From: Cynocephalus volans
Taxonomy: Eukaryota > Chordata > Mammalia > Dermoptera > Cynocephalidae
Direction: 5' to 3'
Assembly: GCF_027409185.1 (NCBI RefSeq)
Contig: NC_084471.1
Coordinates: 9,652,035-9,716,034 of the forward strand
Length of the DNA: 64,000 bases
Part shown: one piece after another, positions 11,368 to 22,959 of the stretch
Position numbering within the stretch: position 1 is the stretch's first letter
Layout of the letters: each line of letters starts with the position of its first letter
Translations under genes and position numbers: made by a program
The notes under the pieces: model-generated
Database searches by the model: none
What the model was told of the DNA's origin: nothing
What the model saw: only the letters and a program-made list of their open reading frames with translations

Positions 11368-11446
11368 TATTATTTTGGCTGGCTGGTACAGGGGTTGAAC
11401 CCCAGACCTTGGTGTTATCAGCACCATGCTCTAACCTGCCAGCCTA
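11368..11446 (-). repeat. CYN SINE monomer in L1
   Basis: Minus-strand monomer with the B-box complement (gggttgaaccccagacc) and the A-box region complement (atgctctaacc). The 5' part is truncated. Confidence 0.8.
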
Positions 11447-11822
11447 ATTTAAAATTTTTAAATTGACCCATAATAGTTTTACATATATATGGGGAATGGG
11501 CAATTGATTTTTGACAAGCTTGCTAAGACTGTTCAATGGGAAAAGGACAGTCTCTTCAACAAATGGTACTGGGAAAACTGGATGTCCACATCCAAAAGAA
11601 TCAAGTTGGCCTGTACCTTATACTGTACACAAAACCAACTCAAAATGGATAAAAGACCTAAATCCAAGAACTAAAACTACAAAACTCTTAGAAGAGAACA
11701 CAGGGGCAGATATTCATGACCTTGGATTTGACAGTGATTTCTTAGATATGACACCAAAAGCACAGGCAATGAAGGAAAAAAATAGATAAATTGCACTTTA
11801 TCAAAACTAAAAACTTTTGTGG

Positions 11823-11910
11823 GGGCTGGCCAGTTAGCTGAGTTGGTTAGAGCGTGATGCTGGTAACACCAAGGTCCAGGGTTTAATCCCTGTACTGGCC
11901 AGCTGCCAAA
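11823..11910 (+). repeat. CYN SINE monomer in L1
   Basis: Full-length plus-strand monomer starting ggggctggccagttagctg and ending gtactggccagctgcc. It lacks a plain A tail and runs straight into a GATA microsatellite, which probably grew from the SINE tail. Confidence 0.9.
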
Positions 11911-11947
11911 CAGATAGATAGTTAGATAGATAGATACATAGATAGAT

Positions 11948-11996
<49 letters not shown>
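11911..11996. repeat. (GATA)n microsatellite
   Basis: About 20 GATA units with a few substitutions, lying at the tail of a CYN SINE. The resulting Tyr-Leu-Ser-Ile repeat frame on the minus strand is not a gene. Confidence 0.97.
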
Positions 11997-12072
11997 GGCT
12001 TTAATATCCAGATTATATAAAGAACTCCTACAATGCACCACAACCCCCCCCCCCAAAAAAACAAGCCAATTA

Positions 12073-12670
12073 TATTAGTCCATTTCTGTTGCTTATAACA
12101 AAATATCTGGAACGGGGTGATTTATAACAAAATGAAATTCATTGCTTATAGTTTTATTTATTTATTTATTTTTAAAAGATGACTGGTAAGGGGATCTTAA
12201 CCCTGGACTTGGTGTTGTCAGCACCACACTCAGCCAGTGAGCCAACCGGCCATCCCTATATGGGATCCGAACCCGTGGCCCTGGTGCTATCAGCACCGCA
12301 CTCTCCCGAGTGAGCCACAGGCCGGCCCCCTGCTTACAGTTTTGGAAGCTGGAAAGTCCCAAGGCCACGAAACACATCTGGTGAGGGTCTTCTTCGGTGG
12401 TGGCTTCACAGCAATGCAGGGGTTTCACATGGCGGAAAATGAGCAGAAAAAGAGAGACTCTCACCTGCTCTTTTTTTAAAGCCCTCAGAACTACGCCTCT
12501 GACCACCATTATTAATCCATTCACTACCACATGGTCCTACAATCTAATCACCTCTTCAAGGCTCCACCTTTCAATTACCATAATAGGAATTCCCACGCTC
12601 AACAGTTACAGTGGGAATTATGCTTCTACTATGTGAACTTTGGGGTACACAATTCAATAAATCCACCACA
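12073..12670 (-). repeat. ERVL-MaLR LTR, antisense, inserted in L1
   Basis: Read on the minus strand it begins TGTGGTGGATTTATTGAATTG and ends with ggactaata, as in MST/MLT-type MaLR LTRs. The interior has the antisense phrases ttttggaagctggaaagtcc and ggtgagggtcttc. The short repeat ccaatta lies on both sides (12066-12072 and 12671-12677). It is split by a later CYN dimer. Confidence 0.75.
12156..12330 (-). repeat. CYN SINE dimer in a MaLR LTR
   Basis: Complete two-unit CYN on the minus strand. The target duplication tgcttatagtttt (12143-12155) against tgcttacagtttt (12331-12343) shows that it landed inside the LTR. Confidence 0.93.
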
Positions 12671-12677
12671 CCAATTA

Positions 12678-13780
12678 AAAATGGCAAAAGAACTTGAATA
12701 GACATTTCACAAAGAAGAAGATATACAAATGGCTAAGAAGCACATGAATAGGTGCTCGACACCATCAAAACCACAATGCGATATTACTTCACATCCCCTA
12801 GGATGCTATTATCAAAAAAAAAAAAAAAAAGGAAAATAAGTGTTGGCAAGGATGTTACTATGAGCTGAATTGTTTCCCTTCCCCACCAGTGAAGACATGT
12901 CCTCCAGTGTGACTATATTTGGAGACAGGGTCTTTAGGAGGTAATTAAGGTTAAATGAGGCCCTAATGCAGAGTTTGCTCTCCCTCCAAAGGCCATGTGA
13001 GGACATAGTGGGAAGGCAGTCATCTACAAGGAAAAGAGCCTTCTCCAGAAACCAAATTTTCCAGCACCTTGATCTTGGACTTCTAGCCTCCAGAACAGAA
13101 CAGAAAATAATTTTTGTTGTTTAAGCCACCCAGTCTGTTCTTTACTTATAACAGCCCAAGCAGACTAATACAAATATGGAGACATTAGAGTGCATTGCTA
13201 ATGAGAATTTAAAACAATGCACCCCTGTGAAAAACAGTTTGACAATTCCTCAAAAAGCTAACCATAGCACTTACAATATGACCCAGCAACTCCCCCTTTT
13301 GATGTATACCCCAAATAACTGAAAGCAAGGTCTCAAGGAGATAATTGTACACATCGTGTTCATTGCAGCATTATTCTTGATAGCCAAAAGGTGGAAAAAG
13401 AAAAACAAGTAGCCATCAACATATGGACAGAGAAACAAAATGTGGCATGCACATGTAATGGAATACTATCTAGCCATAAATGGAAATGAAATTCTGATAC
13501 ATGCTACAACATGGATAAAACGAGCAAATATTTTGCTAAGTGGAGTCAGACACACATACAAAACAAATATTGTGTAATTCCACTTAAATGAGGCACCTAG
13601 AATAAACAAATTTATAGAGAAAGAAAGTGGACTAGAAGTGACCAGGGGCTGGGGGAGGGAAGAAGGGGAAGTTATTGTTTATTGGTCCAGTTTCTGTTTG
13701 GGATGATGAAAAAATTCTGAAATAGAGGTGACGGTTATACAACATTTTGAATGTATTTAATGTCACTGAATTGTACACTT
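12678..13780 (+). repeat. L1 ORF2/3'UTR, continuation
   Basis: The L1 reading continues (aatggcaaaagaacttgaatag through tgctattatc). It is interrupted by a MaLR LTR at about 12854-13195 and continues through gacccagcaactccc, ggaatactatctagcc and aataaacaaatttatag to the 3'UTR. Confidence 0.85.
12854..13195 (+). repeat. ERVL-MaLR LTR (MLT1/MST type)
   Basis: Plus-strand LTR with the standard order of phrases: gctgaattgtttccc, agtgtgactatatttggagac, aggaggtaattaaggttaaatgagg, ccatgtgaggacat, cttgatcttggacttctagcc and gtttaagccacccagtctg, ending gactaataca. It is a solo LTR with no internal region. Confidence 0.9.
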
Positions 13781-13816
13781 TTTTGTGTGGCAGGTGACCA
13801 GTACACGGATCTGAAC
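13781..13816 (-). repeat. 36-bp CYN SINE fragment with 17-bp target duplication
   Basis: A T-run, then gtggcaggtgaccagtacac and ggatctgaac, correspond to the complement of a CYN 3' end. The same 17 bp, cactgaattgtacactt, flank it at 13764-13780 and 13817-13833. The surrounding L1 is otherwise continuous, so this is an extreme 5'-truncated insertion. Confidence 0.85.
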
Positions 13817-13833
13817 CACTGAATTGTACACTT

Positions 13834-14315
13834 AAAATGGTTAAAATGGTAAATATGAAGTTATTTACATTGGACACAATTTTCTAAAACCTGTAAAAAA
13901 GCAAAAACGAACAACAACAAGATGAGAAACTCACAACACTGGGTGTGCAAATGTCCTTCAGCGCGGGATGGATACACAAAGTGTGGTGTGTCCATACGAT
14001 GGAATAAAATGGAACCTTGGAACACAACTTGCCTGGGTCACAAAGGCATGACATTGAATGAAGAAGTCAGCCTCAAAAAGTGACGCGCTGTATGATTCCA
14101 TTGTACAGGATAACATTCTCCAAAACACAGAACTATAGGGTTGGAGAACCATCAGTGGTTGCCAGGCGCTGGGGTGGGGAGGAGTGTTTAGGATGACATG
14201 GCACGAGGGGCTTTTCTTGTGTGAAACTGCTCTGTACTCTGATTGTGGTAGCGATTGCACTGATCTGTATATTTGTGAAAATTCATAGAACTATTCAAGA
14301 TTTTTTTAAAAATCA
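13834..14315 (+). repeat. L1 end plus a second L1M 3' fragment
   Basis: The first L1 ends near 13915. A second old L1 3' fragment follows, with ggatggatacacaaagtgtgg, ggttgccaggcgctgggg, gattgtggtagcgattgcac and gtgaaaattcatagaact. Confidence 0.75.
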
Positions 14316-14389
14316 GTTTCATCTGGATAGTTTAAATAGAAGATAAATGAGGGAATCAGACTGAGGGACCTGTCCGGGATCCCAGGGCT

Positions 14390-14565
14390 CCTCAGTGGCA
14401 GGGCTGGGGTCTGGACTCAGGTTTATCAACTTCCAAGACTGCAGCCTATCCCTCAGCCCTCGCTGCATCTCAGAGGGCTAGTGTGAGGATAAATGAGATA
14501 ATGGAGTGAAAGCCCTTTGTAAATAGTTAGGGGCTATATAAATGTCAGGCTTTCTTATTAATCAG
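14390..14565 (+). repeat. MIR-like fragment
   Basis: A tail-like segment (gtgaggataaatgagataatggagtgaaagccc, aaatagttaggggctatataaatgtc) matches the 3' part of MIR elements in the plus direction. The 5' part is uncertain. Confidence 0.5.
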
Positions 14566-14960
14566 GGAACCTGGCTGTTCCTCCAACCCTCAGTTTAATG
14601 AAGAGCGTTATTATTATTGACTTGTACACTCGATCCTGACCTTCAGTATATTAAGAACTGGGGTTCTAAAAAACAGAACAAAGCAAATAAACAAACAAAA
14701 AACAAAAACAGGAGGCCTCTCCATTCCTTCTTCTGTATAAAGATCCTGTCTTTCAAAGAGAGAGGAGCTGAAAATGGACCATCTAGCCACAGTTAAAATA
14801 AAAAGATCACCTGCTCTGGATCATGATGATGATACCGCAAGGTGGGCATGCCTCTGCAAAGGGCGAGGCGATGTGGGATCGTCATCATCAAAGATCAAGA
14901 AAGGGTGAGCGAATCCTCTGGGTGCGGAATGGGACGGGGCTTGGTGTCAACGGTGGGCCT
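14566..14960. other. Intergenic, nothing recognised
   Basis: No gene or clear repeat family is visible here. Confidence 0.4.
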
Positions 14961-14964
14961 CCGG

Positions 14965-15116
14965 ATGAGCACACCTCTTTGGAGGCAGGTAGACCTCGAT
15001 TCAAATTCTGCCTCTGCCAGTTCCTGCAATGGGAACTTACTCAAGTCATGTAAGTTTTTAAGCCTCAGTTTCCCGATCTGTAACACGGGGCAATAACAGT
15101 GCTAATCTCATAAGTC

Positions 15117-15155
<39 letters not shown>

Positions 15156-15345
15156 TGACCGGTAAGGGGATCTTAACCCTTGACTTGGTGTTGTCAGCAC
15201 CACACTCAGCCAGTGAGCGAACCGGCCATCCGTATATGGGATCCGAACCCGGGGCCTTGGTGTTATCAGCACCGCACTCTACCGAGTGAGCCACGGGCCG
15301 GCCCACATAAGTCTACTTTTATGAAGATTAAGTGGATGGTAAAAT
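14965..15345 (+). repeat. MIR split by a CYN dimer
   Basis: MIR text (ttggaggcaggtagacctcgattcaaattctgcc, actcaagtcatgtaag, cctcagtttcccgatctg) is interrupted at 15125. It resumes at 15321 with gaagattaagtggatgg. Confidence 0.85.
15125..15305 (-). repeat. CYN SINE dimer
   Basis: Complete two-unit element on the minus strand. The target duplication cataagtctacttt lies at 15109-15122 and 15306-15319, within the MIR. Confidence 0.95.
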
Positions 15346-15589
15346 TCCCATCCGTGGTCGGTCTGTCATTGACAGTCAATGAACCAATGCTCATGACGAT
15401 ATTAACAATAATTTCCAAGTTCTTAGACTCATATATAAAAAGATAACACAAATAATTTCCAAGTGAACCACATCTGTTACAGGGATCAGGGAAAATACCC
15501 ACGCCGATACCATGAGTTTAATACCTTTTCTCACCGGACCACCAAATCTTGATCAGTTGGCTTGGCAGACAAGAACAAAGTAAAAGTAA

Positions 15590-16370
15590 GGGCAGTTCAT
15601 TTGTTCATTCCTTCCTTCACTTATTCAGCCAATATTTATGAAGTTACTGTGGTAGGTGCTGGAGATACAGGAACAAACAAGACAGACAAGGTTTTTCCTC
15701 TCCTGGAGCTTCAGAACTGGGAGGGTAGAAAGACTATAAATAAGTAATCACATAAGTAACAAAGACATTTTGGATGGCGCTAAGTGCTATGTAGACAATA
15801 AAGTGGGTTGATGTTGTAAAGTAAACTGGATGGCCATTTCTGACAGGGTGACAGAGATGTCCTCCTTGGGAAGGTAACAGTTAAGATGAGTTCTCAAAAA
15901 ATAAAATAAAATAAAATGATGTGTTCTCAGACTTGAAGCCAGCCATGCAGAGATGTGAGGGGAGTCCCAAGCCAAGGCCATGGGGCAGGTGACAACTCCC
16001 TCCAGCGTGGTTGGAGCTCTGTAACACAGGAGGGATGGCATTTGTAGATGAGATCAGAGAGGAAGGCAGGGGCCAGTTCACCTGGGGACACATAGGCCTG
16101 GGTAAGAAGTTTCCATTTTGGGCCGGCCCGTGGCTCACTTGGGAGAGTGCGGTGCTGATAACACCAAGGCCACAGGTTCGGATCCCATATAGGGATGGCC
16201 GGTTAGCTCACTGGCTGAGCGTGGTTCTAACAAAACCAAGCCAAGGGTTAAGATCCCCTAACTGGTCACCTTTAAAAAAAAGAAAAAAAAAAAAGAAGTT
16301 TCCATTTTATTGAAGTACAGTGGGAAGCCAGGGGTGAGTTCTTTAAAGTTAGATGATGAAAATAAATAAA
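15590..16370 (-). repeat. LINE2 (L2), split by a CYN dimer
   Basis: The antisense L2 3' end starts here (gttcattccttccttcacttattcagcc, ggtgctggagatacaggaac, cctggagcttcagaactgg). The body follows, interrupted by a CYN at 16120-16292 and resuming with gaagtacagtgggaagccagg. Confidence 0.8.
16120..16292 (+). repeat. CYN SINE dimer in L2
   Basis: Starts gggccggcccgtggctcac and ends ggtcacctttaaaaaaaag. The target duplication aagaagtttccatttt is perfect at 16104-16119 and 16293-16308. Confidence 0.95.
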
Positions 16371-17340
16371 GTTAGCTAGACGATGCAAATATTTACAGTT
16401 ATCAGGCTAAGACCTCCAAACTGAGGTTAGCTTTGCTAATGAGCTATTAATAGTCAAAGTCTATTGGCCAAGGCTGCCTCCTCTGCAGAGAGCTGGGGCG
16501 GGCACTGCCTATTTTTGCCTCAATGATGCTCCAGTTTTGAGTTTACAACCCTTTAGAAATCAATGTATTATATATTTGGATAGATTAACTCCCATAATCC
16601 TTTTTCAGTCCATTCTTGCTTACCTGGCTCCATTTTTCTCTGTCCATCTGAAATTAAGTTGGCATCTAATTTTCTGTATTTCTCCTGGTAGTCCCTAGGT
16701 TTACCACTCTTATTTTTATCCCAATTTTACAGACGAGGAACCCAAGCTCAGGAACTTGTTCAGAGTCATGGCATGTGTAGGTAGCAGATTCAGGGGTTCA
16801 ACCTAAGCTGGTGTGACCCCTCACCGCAGGAAGAAACTGGGGATCAAGAAGGCTCGAGGGAGGAATCTGAGTCAGAGTGTGAAATCCACAGGTAATGCTG
16901 GAGACTCAGGAGAACAGCAAGATACAGTGATGGCAGGGAAGGGGCTTGGAAACGCGGGTAAAGCAAGGAGAGAGAGAAAGGCTCGAGAGCCTTATAATAT
17001 AGCTTCTGCCATCTTTACTGCAATGCACAGCGAATGGGTAATGAACAGGGTGAGGGTGACAATTTGACACTAGGAGCTAAATACAGTCTCAGGTGTCTCT
17101 GAGATGAGATGGGACAGGAGTGGTGAGGAGGAGCCCGGCAATTAACTGTTCAAAAGCAAAGTTCTGATAGAAAGAGCAATTAGGTAGATCAAATATGGTT
17201 GTGTATCTGAGAGCATCAGGGAAGCAGTAAATTGTGAGGATAAATCCTCAGCAGGTTGAGTCACCAGTCTTGGTGAGTGGAACCTTCCAGAGACTGTAGA
17301 CAGGTTAGCTTCTTAGGGGGATTATTTTTTCTTTATTTTA
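16371..17340. other. Intergenic; one MIR, rest unassigned
   Basis: A minus-strand MIR core lies at about 16690-16810 (cccaattttacagacgaggaacc, cagagtcatggcatgtg). The region 16830-17330 may be decayed L2 on the minus strand, but I could not confirm it. There is no gene. Confidence 0.5.
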
Positions 17341-17350
17341 AATGCAAGAG

Positions 17351-17439
17351 GGGCTGGCTGGTTAGCTCAGCTGGTTAGAGCACAGCCTTGTAACACCAAG
17401 GTCAAAGGTTTGGTTCCCCATACCAGCCAGCCACAAAAA

Positions 17440-17469
<30 letters not shown>
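17351..17469 (+). repeat. CYN SINE monomer
   Basis: gggctggctggttagctcag through ccagccagccac, then nine taaa units. The target duplication aatgcaagag lies at 17341-17350 and 17470-17479. Confidence 0.93.
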
Positions 17470-17470
<1 letters not shown>

Positions 17471-17519
17471 ATGCAAGAGAAAATATAGCAAGAATAAAGG
17501 AAAAACGGTTATAAACGAC

Positions 17520-18240
17520 TCATAACTTAATCTGCCTACCTGCAATTTCATTTTTGCACATTGTATATTTTTTGTGTTGTTGCAATCAAAATGCCCATGA
17601 CAATTCTATTCCTCTTGGCATTGTATAATATTTTTCTGTTTCTTAGTTTTTGCAATTTTTAAAAAAATGTTCCACCCTATTGAAGTCCCATCACCTAATT
17701 ATTATACCATTTGATCAGTGTTAGATCGTTTCTATATCTTTATACCTTTTAGGCAATTAAAAATCGCATGAAAATACCTTTTAGGTATTTTTGATGAAGT
17801 TCTAAAATCTGGTGAGATTTAAACATTAGTGAAGTGAAAAAGGAAACAGCTGACAGATGTAACCTCCTCCTTCCATTGCCTTCGCCATGTTCCCCAACAG
17901 CTGTGGATGAACGGATGCCTTTTGCAGAAACTTGAGAACCAGTGATCCATCGCTATAGTTTTTTTCTCTTCAAGAGTGTTATATAATAAATCATAGTATA
18001 CTGCCTTTTAAGACTGGCTTCTTTCGCTCACCTTTGTGATTAATCCAAGTTGTTGTGATTATCAACAGTTCATTCCGTTTGATTCTATTATAAGGATGCA
18101 CCTCATTTGTTTACCCATTCACCTTTGAAGGACGTCTGGATTCTTTCCATTATTTCGAGTATCTCATTTTTGTGGTTGTTGTTGTTTTTCACAAGTTTTT
18201 AATAACTGTAGCAAAATATACATCACATAAAATTTATCGT
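17520..18240 (-). repeat. Old L1 3' region, antisense
   Basis: Antisense phrases such as gactggcttctttcgctcac, ggatgcacctcatttgtttacccattcac and catcacataaaatttatcg place this in an old L1 end on the minus strand. Confidence 0.65.
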
Positions 18241-18269
18241 TATATAGCTTAGAAGAGTCAGGAAACATG

Positions 18270-20110
18270 AGCTTGTTGAAAGGGCAGAATCGTTAGATAT
18301 CCCAGAGGTGGGCCTATGACACTTTGTGATATTTTCCATTATAAGGGCTCCTAAATCTTGTGGATGAGGAGAGTAATCAATTCATTTCAACAACTCAGCT
18401 GATGATAAAGGCCTGAACAGTGGAGATAGAGGGAGAGGGTGGATGTAAGTGATGTAAAATTGAAGTAGAATAGATAGGACATGGTGACCACTTTGACATT
18501 GGGGATGAGGGTCAAAGTGGCGCTAAACATGACTTTAAGGTTTCTAGCCTGTTTGACTGGATGGCAATGCCTTTAAGCAAAATAGAAGCTATCAGTTACA
18601 GGAGGAGGAGGAAGTTTGGCAGAAAGTGGAATATTTAATTGTCAGGGCATCTGGAACAAAGTTTAATTTTCCTGTAAGTATAGGATCTGATAGGTTCTAT
18701 TCTTGTGTAATGGATTGTTTCATTTCTCAGAATGCAAAATATAGACACAAGTAGTTTGAAAAATTGCTAATCTGAGATTACTTGTGACTGAGAAAGAACT
18801 GGTTATGAAGAGTGGAAGAAAGGAGACACTTTGGCAAACAGATCCTCAGAAACAGTGATACACCATGTGAAGCTCTGCAAACCCCGGGGTGAAGCTCTGC
18901 AAACCATGGGGTGAAGTCCCAGTTTAAAAGGCTGGGCAGCAGACTCAGCAGGGGCAGGAGGTCCACACAAGACCTTCCAACAGTAGGTCGAAAGTTGTTC
19001 TAAATAGGAAGGAAAGAAGGGGTATCTAAGGAAAACCATGTAACTACACAGGGTATCGGCTCTCTAGTGAGTTATGATTTGAAAAGAACCCAATCTAAAC
19101 CAAGGAATGGAAAGACAGCAAAGGCCACAGAAAAGAGTGTTCTGCTGGCTGAGGACAATGAGTAAAAACTGTCAAATGACATTACAATGAAATGATGGGC
19201 TTTTTAGGAACGTGTTGCAAATGGACAAGGAAAAAGTGTGGGCCCACTGGGAGGGATGAGAGGGGATAATAACTAGAGTTGAGAACCAAAAAAGAACTGG
19301 TCGATTTTTATAGGAGAGTGAATACAAAATGAATGTTAGAGAGCCTATAGCATCACTAGGAATGTGAGAGAATCGGGCTCAGCAAATGGGCAGCACGTGG
19401 GACCACAGCCAAAATTACGCTACACAACTAGACTGGGAAGGTGGTGGCTATTGATGCTGCTAAACGCTGAATGTCACAACCCATTTTGCTACCTGTACTT
19501 GGATCTGGATGCTGCCCACGGACATAATGGCAGGCAGGGTGAGTATCTCTGGTTGATGGAGGTGAGGTAACCTACCTCGCTCCAGCTGCGAGGAAGTCGG
19601 AAAAGCCAGGATTAGGCATGTTCAAAGTCTGTGATGGGAAATGATCTCGCTTCCATCAATGTGGTGAAGTTCCCAACCAACGGAAGGAGGATCAATCCAA
19701 ATTAAAGATGTGCATTGGGCTGTAGCAAGGAGACTAATAACAAGGTGACTAGTCAGAGAGAACTGCAAATAATTTTGGAGAGAAATGAAGAAGGCCCAGA
19801 ATCGGTCAGTAGCAGTGGGAGTGGAAGAGAAGGTATAGATTTGAGAGTTCAACAGTAGGATGAACAGAGTTTAATGATTAATTAGATGCAGAGGCGAAGG
19901 AGAGAATATCTAAAATGCTTTTTGAATGAATCCCTTTTGGCTTCAGGAACTGGATGAATAGTAATGCTATTAACGAGGCTGGGCAATCCAGGAAGAGAGG
20001 CTTGTTTTGGAAAGATGATGCTAGGTCAGTCATTTTTTGATATGCTGAGTTTGAAGTGTATGAGAGCCGCACAGCCAGAGATAGACAATGGACACGTTTG
20101 GATGGTAACT
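18270..20110 (-). repeat. LINE2 (L2) interior, decayed
   Basis: Long stretch with antisense L2 features: atagataggacatggtgacc, gacatgactttaaggtttctagcc and tatgctgagtttgaagtgtatgag, roughly in family order. The reading is uneven between 18780 and 19600, where part may belong to something else. Confidence 0.5.
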
Positions 20111-20499
20111 ATGCAGTGATGTGCTGCTAAATGACTAACAACAGGGTCTCCAGGGAAAAGCAGCTCTGATTGTAATGTTTTCTGATTTCCACAGTGTAAA
20201 TACACCCACTATGGCTGATTTCAGTCTATTAACATGAGGTTACTGAAAGCGGATTGGAAGAGAGATGCATGCGGTCAGCTCTCAGGAGCCCATCTGAGGG
20301 CCCAGGATACCTCTGTGACCACGGATAAGGATGTCTCCCAGGCACAGCAGAATGTTGAGAACAGTTATCTTCAGGGGCAGATTGAAGAAAAGGAGCTCTA
20401 TAGGTCACAGGAGTTGTCAGAAGGAAAACGAGAGAGACTAGGAGCCCAGACGTAGGTAGTATCAACTTCTCTGTAATTAACTCCCATCATCCATTCATT
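20111..20499. other. Intergenic, nothing recognised
   Basis: No gene or confident repeat is visible here. Confidence 0.35.
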
Positions 20500-20625
20500 T
20501 TACCCTCTTAACTATCTCCCCTACTAAACTGTGCGCTACTTGAGGGCAGGGACATTGTCTAACTCAGCACTGTCTCCAAGGCATAGCTCATATTAGGTGC
20601 TTAGTAAATTATTCCATTAATGACT
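20500..20625 (+). repeat. LINE2 3' end
   Basis: Plus-strand L2 terminus: tgtgcgctacttgagggcagggacattgtc, then ttaggtgcttagtaaattattcc. Confidence 0.8.
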
Positions 20626-20875
20626 TTTGGATCTAGAGTCAAAGATCTTTACAAGATAAATTTATGTCACAAAGCCTTAACCTAGCAAGAGGAAATTTAA
20701 CAGAGGTAAATAAAAAATTCTGAAATTAGGTTTTTTAAAAAATCAATTGCACAGAATATGAATGGCTTAGTCACTGTTCTTGAGAAAGCTTTGTGGTGAT
20801 TTAGTCGGCTGCAAGTAAATGGTAACAATGTAAGCGGTGTGGTCCACTGGCTAGCACAATCAGCATCCACTGAGT

Positions 20876-20990
20876 AGATGACAGAAATATAGACCCTCAG
20901 GTCCCACCCCAGACCAACTCAGAATCTGCATTTTTACAAGATCCCCAGGTGATATTTATGCTCACCAAAAGTTTGAGAAGCACTAGTCTA
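20876..20990 (-). mobile_element. MER5-type hAT MITE
   Basis: The segment cccaccccagaccaactcagaatctgc, ccaggtgat and the right terminal repeat agtttgagaagcactag match the MER5 non-autonomous hAT group. The left end is degraded. Confidence 0.7.
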
Positions 20991-21069
20991 CAGATTCTCA
21001 GTAAAAGTGGCATCTAGTCTGAGGAAGTAACAGTCTCCATCTTGCCCTGCATGTGAAGGGCAATTTTCA

Positions 21070-21370
21070 GTTTTGGTGTCGGAGGACACTGGCCAACTGG
21101 AGGGCATCCGGGGAAGGGCAACTAGGATGACAAAAGGTTGGGAGACCACAACATGTGAGAAACTGTTGAGGGATTCAGATCATTTTATTTGGAGAGGACT
21201 GGGGGTAGGAGGGAGTGTGTTAGCTGTCTTCAGATATTTGAAGGGCTATTTCAGGGATGGAAGATTTATGTCCACCAGTTTCATGAGGCAACACAGGAAT
21301 AACTGGAAATGCAAGTTACAGAGACAATTTGGCTCAATGCAAGAAAATCTTTCTAGCAAGTCTTAGTAGA
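21070..21370 (+). repeat. CR1/L3 LINE 3' fragment
   Basis: The segment tgtgagaaactgttgagggatt, tagctgtcttcagatatttgaagggct and ggctcaatgcaagaaaatctttctagcaag follows the conserved 3' end of old CR1/L3 LINEs. The 97-codon frame here is a decayed LINE remnant, not a gene. Confidence 0.75.
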
Positions 21371-22060
21371 CCCCTCATTTTGTCTGCCCTACACCATTCC
21401 CATTCTTCTGGAAACTGTTACCCTCTGTTCCAACTCTCAGGATCTCAAGGAAGTCACAATTTTTCTGTATGAACCTACCAATTAGTTCTGGGATGGGCAC
21501 GTGACCCACCTGGGAGTTTTGGAATCAGAACTCGGAGTAGTTGTTCTCCTGTGGCAGCTGTGGGAGAAGTGGCAGAGGAGGTGTCAGCATCATTTCCTCC
21601 CTGTACGAAGCTGGTCTCTGTGAAGCAGTGACAATCCTCGCAGCGTGTATCACGTGGTTCCATTCCTTCTTAGATCCAGCTGTGTCGCTGGCCTTTTCTT
21701 CTACTGCATTACATAGCCCTGTGCCCTCCAAGAATTTCCCCTTTGCCTAAGCAGAAGCTGGATTTCTATACTCTGCAACCAAGAATTCTGCTTAATATCC
21801 AAGCAGAACTCTCCAGATAAGTCATCTGTACTAACGTAATGTGTTTTTCATTAATGGAAGTATTTATGCAGTTTGAATGCCCACTGGAAAGGGTTTAAGA
21901 GAAGAGATTTCTGCTGAGGGTGGCAGTCCTAAAATGACAGCAACAGCAGCAGCTATCTCCATTTGAGTGCTTGCTATGTACCAGGCACTGTGTGGTAGCC
22001 AAGAGGGGAGGCCGGGTCTGATCCAGGTTTGTTAGACTTTGAAGTTCTTAATTACTAAGA
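21371..22060. other. Intergenic, largely unassigned
   Basis: A short antisense MIR/L2-like phrase (gagtgcttgctatgtaccaggcactgtg) occurs at 21964-21992. Nothing else could be supported. Confidence 0.4.
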
Positions 22061-22061
22061 C

Positions 22062-22502
22062 AGAGTTTCTCAAACTTTTTAATATCATGACCCCTTGATG
22101 ATCTTAAAAACTGAGAACCCCAGAGTTTTTATGTGGGTTATATCTATATTTACCATAATGGAAATCAAAACTGAGAAATTTAAAAAATTTAAGAGAACAA
22201 AAACCCATCACATATTAACATAAATACTTTTATTAAAATTAACTATTTTTCAAAACAATCAGTGAGAAGGGTAGCATTGTTTTACATTTTTGCAACTCGT
22301 TTATGTCTGACTTAATAGAAGACAGATGAATTCTCAAGTCTGCTTCTTCATTCAATGTACTGCTTTGCTTGAAGTACAAGTATAGAAAGAAAAACTGGTT
22401 TCACATAGACTTGCAGTTGGAGGGAGAACTTCATGAACCCCCTCTGAAAGGGCTTCAGGTACTCCCAGGAACCTTCAGACAATAATTTGAGAACCACTGC
22501 AA
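22062..22502 (+). mobile_element. hAT-Charlie-type non-autonomous element
   Basis: Terminal inverted repeats, agtttctcaaactttttaa at the left and aatttgagaaccactgc at the right, enclose a body with gtgggttatatctatatttacc and gcattgttttacatttttgcaac, as in old mammalian Charlie derivatives. No transposase frame is present. Confidence 0.8.
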
Positions 22503-22650
22503 TAAACTACACTGCTTCCCTGTTAAAGATTCTATATAGCCATTAAGTTGGTATTAGAACTAACACTTTCTTCCACGGCCAAACACATTTTACACAAACT
22601 GTGAAGGGGTGGTGATGAATTTTGCTAATTCAATTTTAAGTGGCATCGGC

Positions 22651-22835
22651 TTTTTTTTTTTTTTTTTTAAATTTTTTATAAAAAGATGACCAGTAAGGGG
22701 ATCTTAACCCTTGGCTTAGTGTTGTCAGTACCACGCTCAACCAGTGAGCTAACCAGCCATCCCTATATAGGATCCGAACCCGTGGCCTTGGTGTTATCAG
22801 CACCACACTCTCCCGAGTGAGCCATGGGCCGGTCC
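22651..22835 (-). repeat. CYN SINE dimer
   Basis: Two-unit minus-strand copy with a T-rich tail on the left. The flanks aagtggcatcggcttttt and aagtggcatcagttttt form the target duplication. Confidence 0.93.
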
Positions 22836-22959
22836 AAAGTGGCATCAGTTTTTAACTTGAGTTAATAAATTACTCTTTTGCCAGTCAAGATTACATATTA
22901 AGATTTTTTAAAGATTATTTTTCTAAGCTGAGAAACAACATGCCACACACGAAGTTAAC

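Larger units (their letters stand above)
11265..12070 (+). repeat. L1 ORF2 3' region (first part of a nested L1 block)
   Basis: Plus-strand L1. It includes ttgacaagcttgctaagac, caatgggaaaaggacagtc, tggtactgggaaaactggat and aaatggataaaagacctaaa, in the usual ORF2 order. It is interrupted by two CYN copies and a GATA tract and continues to 14310 after two LTR insertions. All frames are broken. Confidence 0.85.
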
